A stretch of 12,812 nucleotides of DNA from Lachnospiraceae bacterium. Its GTDB lineage: Bacteria; Bacillota; Clostridia; Lachnospirales; Lachnospiraceae. Every line of letters begins with the position of its first letter. Position 1 is the first letter of the stretch. Positions 7,662 through 12,812 of this stretch are shown piece by piece. The DNA lies in the NCBI GenBank assembly GCA_021205045.1, contig JAJPYH010000119.1, forward strand, positions 1-12,812. The letters are read 5' to 3'. The notes beneath the pieces were generated by a model. The model saw only the letters and a list, made by a program, of their open reading frames with translations. It was not told the origin of the DNA and made no database searches. A program made the translations under genes and the position numbers.

Positions 7662-7690
7662 ATGACATTTCAGGGAATTGCCGTTATAAT
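7662..7690 (+). promoter_or_regulatory. Strong sigma-70-type promoter of the mntP riboswitch transcript
   Basis: ATGACA at 7662-7667 (5 of 6 to consensus) and a perfect TATAAT at 7685-7690 are separated by 17 bases. Transcription would begin near 7697, just upstream of the riboswitch aptamer. The left edge of the promoter is only 21 bases beyond the target duplication of the MITE-like element, so that element lies in the upstream promoter region but does not supply the core promoter. Confidence 0.85.
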
Positions 7691-7703
7691 AACAGAAAAT
7701 AAA

Positions 7704-7895
7704 ATTCCCGTGGGGGAGTAGCATGCGGTCGATACGGTGCTTTGTGAATGCAGGCAGCGGTTGCGGGAGCACATAGCGCGAAGCAATCACTTTCATATAT
7801 GGTGATATCCGCGTCAGCGGACAGATCCGTTTTGCATGGAGCCGTGTCGGTGCGTAGCAAGTCAACATACTGACCGATTTCAGGTCTGGCTTGTT
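7704..7895 (+). promoter_or_regulatory. yybP-ykoY manganese riboswitch (mntP leader)
   Basis: The leader contains both conserved loops of the yybP-ykoY family: GGGGAGTAGC at 7713-7722 and AGTCAACATACTG at 7860-7872. Between them is a long variable region with local stems, for example ATCAC/GTGAT around 7776-7805 and CGGA/TCCG near 7822-7833. In this family the two loops dock and coordinate Mn2+; ligand binding usually turns expression on. Placement between a strong promoter and mntP, a Mn2+ exporter gene and a classic target, supports the call. The downstream hairpin at 7926-7954 is the likely expression platform. The exact aptamer borders are approximate. Confidence 0.88.
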
Positions 7896-7925
7896 TTAAA
7901 TTGCGAGACTCATGTATAGGCTCTG

Positions 7926-7954
7926 AAAGCTGCAGCAAAAAGGCTGCGGCTTTT
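7926..7954 (+). terminator. Riboswitch-controlled intrinsic terminator before mntP
   Basis: AAAGCTGCAGC at 7926-7936 pairs with GCTGCGGCTTT at 7943-7953 (one G-U) around a 6-base loop, and the 3' arm ends in TTTT. It lies between the aptamer and the mntP ribosome binding site, as expected for transcription control. The inferred logic is termination at low Mn2+ and read-through when Mn2+ is bound. The U-run is short and partly inside the stem, so efficiency is uncertain. Confidence 0.7.
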
Positions 7955-8013
7955 GGGGGCTATATTTGGGTCTTTTATTTTTGGTATTTTTTACAAGTCG
8001 GAGGAAAGAAAAA

Positions 8014-8601
8014 ATGGATTGGAGCTTTATGTTTTTTGTCAACAGTGTGATGCTGGGCGTGGGCCTGGCCATGGACGCCTTTTCCGTCTCCATGGCGAAC
8101 GGCTTAAATGAGCCGCAGATGAAGAAGGGCAAGATGTTCGGCATTGCCGGCATGTTCGCCTTCTTCCAGGCGCTGATGCCGATGATCGGCTGGGTCTGTG
8201 TACATACCATCGCGCAGTATTTTGCATCCTTTGAGAAGATGATCCCCTGGATCGCGCTGATTTTGCTGGTCTATATCGGCGGTAAGATGCTGGTGGACGG
8301 CATCCGCAGCAAGGGGGAGGAGACGCAGGAGGGCTCAAGCCTCGGCTTTGGCACCCTGGTGGTGCAGGGAATTGCCACCTCCATTGATGCTCTTTCGGTG
8401 GGCTTTACCATCGCGGATTACAACTGGCTGATGGCGCTTGTGGCGGCGCTGATCATTGCGGCGGTGACCTTTGTCATCTGTATGGTGGGTCTGGAAATCG
8501 GGGAGAAGTTCGGTACGAAGCTGTCCAATAAGGCGCAGATCCTGGGCGGCGTGATCTTGATTGCCATTGGGCTGGAGATATTCATTACAGGGGTGATGTA
8601 G
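8014..8601 (+). CDS. mntP: Manganese efflux pump MntP
   Basis: This 195-residue membrane protein exports Mn2+ across the cytoplasmic membrane and protects against manganese excess. It shows the duplicated signature of the family, GLAMDAFSVSMANG (residues 17-30) and TSIDALSVGFTIA (122-134), whose aspartates are the metal-binding residues. About six membrane segments are visible, with a charged loop (RSKGEETQEG) in the middle. Length is normal (about 185-190 in the family). The ATG at 8014 is chosen over an earlier in-frame start at 7966 because GGAGG lies at 8000-8004 and the protein then starts MDWSFMFFVNSVMLGVGLAMD, like known homologues. It is the sole gene behind the yybP-ykoY riboswitch and is followed by its own terminator. 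Confidence 0.95.
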   Translation: MDWSFMFFVNSVMLGVGLAMDAFSVSMANGLNEPQMKKGKMFGIAGMFAFFQALMPMIGWVCVHTIAQYFASFEKMIPWIALILLVYIGGKMLVDGIRSKGEETQEGSSLGFGTLVVQGIATSIDALSVGFTIADYNWLMALVAALIIAAVTFVICMVGLEIGEKFGTKLSNKAQILGGVILIAIGLEIFITGVM

Positions 8602-8630
8602 ACATTTGTCTGTCAGACAATAAATAAAGG

Positions 8631-8673
8631 AAGTCCGGGCATATTTTCCTGTGTGCCCGGACTTTGTAATTTT
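8631..8673 (+). terminator. Terminator of mntP, possibly bidirectional
   Basis: A perfect 11-bp stem, AAGTCCGGGCA at 8631-8641 with TGCCCGGACTT at 8654-8664, has a 12-base loop and is followed by TGTAATTTT. On the minus strand the same stem is followed by CCTTTATTTATT, so it may also end the converging LacI-family transcript. A small perfect palindrome, TTGTCTG-T-CAGACAA at 8606-8620, lies between the mntP stop and this stem; its role is not clear. Confidence 0.85.
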
Positions 8674-8775
8674 CATAATCAAAATTGTCGAGGTTGGTGT
8701 TGTTTTGGAGAATTTTTGACAATCCTGTGGTTTGATCAGTTGGACTTTCATAGAGGAGACGGGATTTTCAGGGGA

Positions 8776-9357
8776 TCACTCTTTTGTGGTCCCCCCGTTT
8801 GCGTATCTGACCGGCAGACATACCAGCGATGGCGCCTGGGCCACATCCTGGGAGAGCACCAGCTCCACGCTGGTCTGGGCGATCTGCTCGATGGGCTGCA
8901 CAATGGTGGAGCACAGGTACTGTCCCGTGGCGTAGTCCTGCATGCCGTCGAAGCCGATGATCTGCACATCCTCCGGAACCCGGATTCCCAGGTCATGTAA
9001 GCTTTGCATGATTCTGACCGCCAGATGGTCGGTTCCGCAGAAAATCCCGTCAAAAGAAAATTTCCCGCCGGACACACATCCCTTCAGATAATCGTCAACG
9101 GCGGAATAGGGCGTTCCGTCGGTGAGACAGAGCATATCGTAGGCCAGGTTCAGGGAAACACAGGCGCTGACAAAGCCGTCCCGCCGCTTGGCGGCCTCGT
9201 TGGGAAGGGCGGAGCCGATGCTCAGGTGCAGCAGGCGCTGACAGCCCAGCTCGGAGAGCTTTCTGACGGCCATCTGTCCCCCGGCCAGGTTGTCGCTGGC
9301 CACGCCGGCCTCTCTGGCCACATCCTTCATGGTGGGGGCGGAATTTTTATTTGTCAT
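8776..9357 (-). pseudogene. LacI-family transcription regulator with large in-frame internal deletion
   Basis: The frame starts at an ATG with AGGAGG (complement of 9368-9373) and begins MTNKNSAPTMKDVAREAGVA, the first helix of a LacI-type DNA-binding domain. At residue 19-21 it jumps to SDNLAGGQMAVRKLSELG, which in normal members sits near residue 150. The recognition helix, hinge helix and N-terminal half of the sugar-binding domain are therefore missing. The rest is a normal C-terminal domain (FDGIFCGTDHLAVRIMQ, VPEDVQIIGFDGMQ). Length is 193 against about 330-340. It should be unable to bind its operator. The stop overlaps a 9-bp stem (8771-8779/8786-8794) without a U-tract. The original target is unknown; no sugar genes adjoin it. 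Confidence 0.85.
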
Positions 9358-9428
9358 GGATGGATGTCCTCCTTCCTTTATGATGCCAGCTGCCGTTTAC
9401 TGCTGTCATGGCTGCGTTCTTCCCAGCC

Positions 9429-9457
9429 ATTATAGTCTCATTCACGAATTTTGACAG
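9429..9457 (-). promoter_or_regulatory. Putative promoter of the LacI-family gene
   Basis: Read on the minus strand, CTGTCA (9457-9452, 4 of 6 to the -35 consensus) and a perfect TATAAT (9434-9429) are separated by 17 bases. The start codon lies 72 bases further at 9357. It is divergent from the feoAB promoter. Confidence 0.6.
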
Positions 9458-9472
9458 AATATGATTTTTTTC

Positions 9473-9500
9473 TTGAAGTCTGACTGTATTTTACTATAAT
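9473..9500 (+). promoter_or_regulatory. Putative promoter of feoAB
   Basis: TTGAAG at 9473-9478 (4 of 6) and a perfect TATAAT at 9495-9500 are spaced by 16 bases. This gives a leader of about 140 bases before the feoAB start, containing the hairpin at 9560-9590. No recognisable Fur or DtxR box was found at the promoter itself. Confidence 0.6.
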
Positions 9501-9559
9501 TTAGAGAAGAGGAAGCCATTACAAACACATGCCGACATTTTGAAAAGGTTTCTGTTTTG

Positions 9560-9590
9560 TAGTGAACGGCAGATATTTTGTCGTTCACTA
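9560..9590 (+). promoter_or_regulatory. Inverted repeat in the feoAB leader
   Basis: TAGTGAACGGCA at 9560-9571 pairs with TGTCGTTCACTA at 9579-9590, 12 bp with one G-U, leaving a 7-base loop. It falls in the transcribed leader about 60 bases after the -10. It has no U-tract, so it is not a simple terminator. It could be an RNA control hairpin, a regulator binding palindrome or a stabilising structure. Confidence 0.55.
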
Positions 9591-9648
9591 TATTAGCATA
9601 CGGAACGTCCGGCAGGAAATACATCAGGGGAAAGAAGGAAAGGGGCTT

Positions 9649-11766
9649 ATGACTTTAAAGGAACTTGAGATTGGAAAGAGCGCCGTCATTGTAAAGGTCG
9701 GCGGAGAGGGAGCACTCAGGCAGCACATTCTGGATATGGGGCTGATCCCCGGGGTAGAAGTGACCATGGTGAAGTTCGCGCCCATGGGGGATCCGCTGGA
9801 GCTGCGGGTACACAGCTATGAGCTGACCATCCGGGTGGCGGACGCGGAGAAAATTGAGATAGAGCAGGTGGAGGAAGGACAGGGCCAGGAGGTGCCCCGG
9901 GAGGCGGTTTCGCGGCTGAAAAAGGAAGGGAAGCATCCGGGCCTTGGCGAGGGCGGAAAGTATCACGATAAGGCCAACGAAAATTCGCTGCCGGAGGGAA
10001 CGGTGCTGACCTTTGCTCTGGCGGGCAATCAGAACTGCGGCAAGACCACGCTGTTCAATCAGTTGACCGGCTCCAACCAGCATGTGGGTAATTTCCCGGG
10101 GGTCACGGTGGACCGCAAGGACGGGGTGATCCGGGGACATGAGGATACGCTGGTGACGGATCTGCCGGGGATTTATTCCATGTCGCCTTATTCCGGGGAG
10201 GAGCTGGTGACCAGGGATTTTGTGCTGAAAGGCCATCCCCACGGCATCATCAATATCGTGGACGCCACCAATATTGAGCGCAATCTTTATCTGACCATGC
10301 AGCTGATGGAGCTGGACACGCCCATGGTGCTGGCCCTGAATATGATGGACGAGGTCAGGGAAAACGGCGGCTCCATTCTGATCAATGAGATGGAGGAGAT
10401 TCTGGGGATTCCGGTGGTGCCCATTTCCGCGGCCAAAAACGAGGGCATTGATGAGCTGGTGTCTCACCTGATTCATGTGGCAAAATATCAGGAGCGGCCC
10501 AAACGGCAGGACTTCTGTGACAAGAATGACCACGGCGGCGCGGTTCACCGGGCGCTGCATGGCATTATGCATCTGATTGAGGATCACGCCCAGGAGGCGG
10601 GCATTCCCCTTCGCTTCGCGGCCACCAAGGTGGCGGAGGGGGATCAGCTGATACTGGATCAGCTGAATCTGACGGAAAATGAGAAGGAAATGGTGGAGCA
10701 CATCCTGGTGCAGATGGAGCAGGAGCGGGGACTTGACAGAAACGCCGCCATCGCGGATATGCGTTTTTCCTTCATTCAGAAGCTTTGCGCTCAGACGGTC
10801 CGCAAGCCAAAAGAGAGCAGGGAGCGGCAGCGCAGTGAAAAAATCGACCGGATTCTCACCGGCAAATATACGGCCATTCCCTGCTTTGTGGGAATCATGC
10901 TGCTGGTGTTTTTCCTGACTTTCAATGTCATCGGGGCTTTTTTGCAGGAGCTGCTGGAGACGGGCATTGACGCCCTTTCCGGGGTGGTGGAGAATGCCCT
11001 GGCGGCGGCCAATGCGCACCCGGTTCTGCGGTCGTTGATCAACGATGGAATTTTTGCCGGTGTGGGCAGCGTCTTAAGCTTTCTGCCCATCATCGTGTGC
11101 CTGTTCTTTTTCCTCTCGCTTCTGGAGGACAGCGGCTATATCGCCAGAGTGGCCTTTTTCATGGACAGTCTGCTGCGAAAGATCGGCCTCTCCGGACGCA
11201 GCATTGTGCCCATGCTGATCGGCTTTGGCTGCACGGTTCCGGCAGTGATGGCCACCCGGACCCTGCCCAGTGAGCGGGATCGGCGGATGACCATATTGCT
11301 GACGCCTTTCATGAGCTGCACCGCAAAGCTGCCCATCTATATGTTTTTTGTGAATATTTTCTTCCCAAAATACAGCGGGTTCATTGTGGCCGGCCTGTAT
11401 TTCCTGGGAATAGCGGTGGGGATTCTGGTGGCCTTTCTGTTCAAGAAAACCCTGTTTCAGGGGGAGGCGGTGCCCTTCGTGCTGGAGCTGCCCAACTATC
11501 GGCTGCCCTCCGCCAGAAATGTGCTGCAGCTTCTGTGGGAAAAAGCGAAGGATTTCCTGCATCGTGCCTTCACAATCATCCTTTTGGCCACCATTGTGAT
11601 CTGGTTCCTGCAAACCTTTGACCTGAAGCTGAATGTGGTGACAGATTCCCAGAACAGCATCCTGGCTGTTGTGGCGGGACTTCTGGCGCCCCTCTTCAAG
11701 CCTCTGGGGCTGGGCGACTGGCGCATCTGCACTTCCCTGATCAGCGGATTCATGCATACTATGTGA
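9649..11766 (+). CDS. feoB: FeoA-FeoB fusion ferrous iron transporter, truncated C terminus
   Basis: This 705-residue fusion imports Fe2+ across the cytoplasmic membrane. Residues 1-75 are a FeoA (SH3-like) domain: MTLKELEIGKSAVIVKVGG, LRQHILDMGLIPG. After a charged linker comes the FeoB G domain with G1 GNQNCGKTT (126-134), G2 GNFPGVT (147-153), G3 DLPG (171-174), G4 NMMDE (231-235) and G5 ISAAKNEG. The membrane part starts near residue 408 and contains both cysteine gate motifs, GFGCTVPAVMATRTL (C528) and MSCTAKLPIY (C557). The protein runs normally to GDWRICTSLISGFM, then ends HTM and stop, whereas family members continue AKESVVS and further membrane helices. The last helices are therefore lost and transport is probably impaired. 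The ATG at 9649 is preferred over a GTG at 9562 because FeoA homology starts there and GAAGGA lies at 9634-9639. Confidence 0.9.
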   Translation: MTLKELEIGKSAVIVKVGGEGALRQHILDMGLIPGVEVTMVKFAPMGDPLELRVHSYELTIRVADAEKIEIEQVEEGQGQEVPREAVSRLKKEGKHPGLGEGGKYHDKANENSLPEGTVLTFALAGNQNCGKTTLFNQLTGSNQHVGNFPGVTVDRKDGVIRGHEDTLVTDLPGIYSMSPYSGEELVTRDFVLKGHPHGIINIVDATNIERNLYLTMQLMELDTPMVLALNMMDEVRENGGSILINEMEEILGIPVVPISAAKNEGIDELVSHLIHVAKYQERPKRQDFCDKNDHGGAVHRALHGIMHLIEDHAQEAGIPLRFAATKVAEGDQLILDQLNLTENEKEMVEHILVQMEQERGLDRNAAIADMRFSFIQKLCAQTVRKPKESRERQRSEKIDRILTGKYTAIPCFVGIMLLVFFLTFNVIGAFLQELLETGIDALSGVVENALAAANAHPVLRSLINDGIFAGVGSVLSFLPIIVCLFFFLSLLEDSGYIARVAFFMDSLLRKIGLSGRSIVPMLIGFGCTVPAVMATRTLPSERDRRMTILLTPFMSCTAKLPIYMFFVNIFFPKYSGFIVAGLYFLGIAVGILVAFLFKKTLFQGEAVPFVLELPNYRLPSARNVLQLLWEKAKDFLHRAFTIILLATIVIWFLQTFDLKLNVVTDSQNSILAVVAGLLAPLFKPLGLGDWRICTSLISGFMHTM

Positions 11767-12317
11767 CTAATACGGCGATATCATTCGAATATGATGTTCC
11801 GGGCCTCGCGGATTTTCAGAAACGTATGAAGGCTGTAATGGCAAATTATCCCTATCTTGTCATAGAAAAAGACCACATCATCCAGGGATATGCGTATGCG
11901 GCTCCTTTCCATGAGCGGGCCGCATACAGCAGGTGCAGCGAGCTGTCCATATATCTGGCTCCTGAGTCGAGAAAATGCGGTTATGGCAGGAAGCTCTATG
12001 ACGAACTGGAGAAGCGGATCAGGGAAAAGGGTATCCTTAATCTATATGCCTGTATCGCGTATACGCAAAAAGAGGACGAATACCTGGACAATAACAGCGC
12101 AGAGTTTCATGCACATATGGGATTTGAACGGGTCGGTTATTTTCATCAATGCGGGTATAAGTTTGGCCGCTGGTACGATATGGTATGGATGGAAAAGATC
12201 ATAGGTGAGCATTGCAAAGGGGGAAATTTATCATATGAAACTGAAAATTGCATTGCTTCTGCTCCTTCCGGGAAAGACTGTGAAGGAGCAGTTTATGATT
12301 GGAAAGAAAGCCTGTGA
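11763..12317 (+). pseudogene. GNAT N-acetyltransferase (phosphinothricin acetyltransferase-like), N terminus missing
   Basis: The frame encodes a GNAT acetyltransferase resembling the Pat family (acetyl-CoA-dependent N-acetylation of small amines). Visible are NTAISFEYDVPGL, IQGYAYAAPFHERAAYSRCSELSIYLAP, the acetyl-CoA-binding loop SRKCGYGRKLYDEL (family R/QxxGxG/A), and FHAHMGFERVGYFHQCGYKFGRWYDMVWME. The first about 20 residues of the family (beta-1, RxAtexDa) are absent. Homology can be read back only to AYYV at about 11754, inside the 3' end of feoB. The GTG at 11763 overlaps the feoB stop (GTGA) but has no convincing ribosome site. The last about 35 residues (after 12205) lie in an alternative frame of the next gene and are unlike the family. 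It is best read as a remnant created by the same join that truncated feoB. Confidence 0.75.
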
Positions 12318-12444
12318 GCAGGCAAAGGCAATGGATGCGCATATCGCGTTATTCCCGGAAATGTGGAGCAGCGGATATTACATCCCACAGGATGAGGACA
12401 CTGTGAATGAGTTGTCTGTTTCTGCCAAATTCTATGTAGAATAA
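12235..12444 (+). pseudogene. Carbon-nitrogen hydrolase (nitrilase superfamily), N-terminal remnant
   Basis: The 69-residue frame starts MKLKIALLLLLPGKTVKEQ and includes ALFPEMWSSGYYIP, the segment carrying the catalytic glutamate (E42) of the nitrilase/amidase superfamily. Homology stops at about NELSVSAKF (near 12432). The catalytic lysine and cysteine are absent, against a usual 260-300 residues. The ATG has AAGGGGG at 12217-12223 inside the end of the acetyltransferase frame, suggesting an original operon of the two. A 46-bp palindrome begins two bases after the stop codon. Confidence 0.75.
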
Positions 12445-12445
12445 T

Positions 12446-12491
12446 CATACCCCACAACGATGAACACAGTGCATTATCGTTGTGGGGTATG
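12446..12491. repeat. Perfect 16-bp inverted repeat after the hydrolase remnant
   Basis: CATACCCCACAACGAT at 12446-12461 pairs perfectly with ATCGTTGTGGGGTATG at 12476-12491 around a 14-base loop. It lies exactly where nitrilase homology ends. It may be a transcription terminator (the following GTGCGTTTACC is a poor U-tract) or a small mobile-element scar. Confidence 0.75.
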
Positions 12492-12568
12492 TGCGTTTAC
12501 CGTTACATTGTATTAAAATCAGCAGGGCAAGAAAAGGCAAAGAAATAAAGTTTTTGGAGAGGTATTGT

Positions 12569-12775
12569 ATGAGAAGCTTTTTGCCCAAAAGAAATGAAAT
12601 AAAATGGCTTTTCTTTGATGTCGGCTCCACTCTTGTGGACGAAAGCAGGGTTTATGAAGAACGGATGAAAAAGACTGCACAAATAGCAAAGGTGCCGTAT
12701 GAATATGTCTATGAAACCGCTATAGCGTTCTATCGGGAGAATAAAAAAGGTGATTTGGAGACTAGTATAACATAA
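12569..12775 (+). pseudogene. HAD-superfamily hydrolase, N-terminal remnant
   Basis: The 68-residue frame begins MRSFLPKRNEIKWLFFDVGSTLVDESRVYEERM, which contains HAD motif I with the nucleophile aspartate D17 (FFDVGST) and the start of the helical cap. It then ends GDLETSIT and stop; family members run about 200-240 residues with motifs II-IV, all absent here. The start is supported by GGAGAGG at 12556-12562. The last bases are more AT-rich than the gene body. Only 37 bases remain to the window edge, so an insertion or rearrangement near 12762 is likely but its partner is not visible. Confidence 0.7.
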
Positions 12776-12812
12776 AATAAATAACTGGCCAAATAATGGC
12801 TTTTGTGCTATA

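Noticed and set aside
8771..8794. Hairpin overlapping the LacI stop as its terminator
   Set aside because: The 9-bp stem is real, but on the minus strand it is followed by TGAAAATCCC with no U-tract; the stem at 8631-8664 is a better candidate.
8653..9435. Plus-strand open frames opposite the LacI remnant
   Set aside because: They oppose a frame with clear LacI motifs and a good ribosome site, and their translations show no recognisable domain.
9655..11019. Long open frame (454 codons) on the minus strand opposite feoAB
   Set aside because: It mirrors the strongly supported feoAB frame, its translation is rich in His, Gln and Arg without domain motifs, and it has no credible ribosome site.
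12788..12804. Small GCCA/TGGC hairpin followed by TTTT at the window end
   Set aside because: A four-bp stem is too weak to call a terminator and the context to the right is not visible.

Overview
The window looks like a chromosomal stretch from a gut-type Clostridia, most probably Lachnospiraceae. This is inferred from family content: a huge MBG/YDG-repeat surface protein with a degenerate sorting tail, a FeoA-FeoB fusion, an mntP gene behind a yybP-ykoY riboswitch, strong AGGAGG-type ribosome binding sites and moderate GC. No rRNA, tRNA, CRISPR array or phage module was seen.

Layout. (1) 1-4796: a very long secreted or wall-attached repeat protein whose 5' end lies left of the window, closed by a strong terminator. 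(2) 4861-4938: a 42-bp-period tandem repeat, then an extended -10 promoter. (3) 5035-7397: three codirectional genes, namely a divergent Ham1/RdgB-like NTP pyrophosphatase, an Ogt-type methylated-DNA-protein cysteine methyltransferase and an orphan HipA-fold kinase. (4) 7425-7640: a 200-bp MITE-like element with perfect 17-bp terminal inverted repeats and an exact 8-bp target duplication. Its single strand folds into a cloverleaf with almost no unpaired junction bases. (5) 7662-8673: a near-consensus promoter, a Mn2+-sensing yybP-ykoY riboswitch with an intrinsic terminator, mntP and the mntP terminator. (6) 8776-9357, minus strand: a LacI-family regulator with about 130 residues cleanly missing in frame. 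(7) 9473-11766: the feoAB fusion gene with its own promoter and a hairpin leader. It stops abruptly inside the conserved SGFMAKES motif of FeoB. (8) 11751-12775: three remnants in a row (GNAT acetyltransferase without its N terminus, carbon-nitrogen hydrolase N terminus, HAD hydrolase N terminus), with a 16-bp-arm palindrome between the last two.

How the parts fit. mntP (Mn2+ export, switched on by Mn2+ through its leader) and feoAB (Fe2+ import) form a metal-homeostasis neighbourhood, but their promoters are separate and the feo transporter appears broken at its C terminus. The Ham1-like and Ogt genes suggest nucleotide-pool and DNA-damage maintenance, with the kinase downstream perhaps on its own promoter. 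The region from the LacI gene to the right edge carries at least four truncations or deletions. It is therefore either a decaying locus or contains assembly joins; read mapping across about 9300, 11752, 12435 and 12762 would decide. The most unusual item is the cloverleaf MITE, which sits directly upstream of the riboswitch-controlled promoter.
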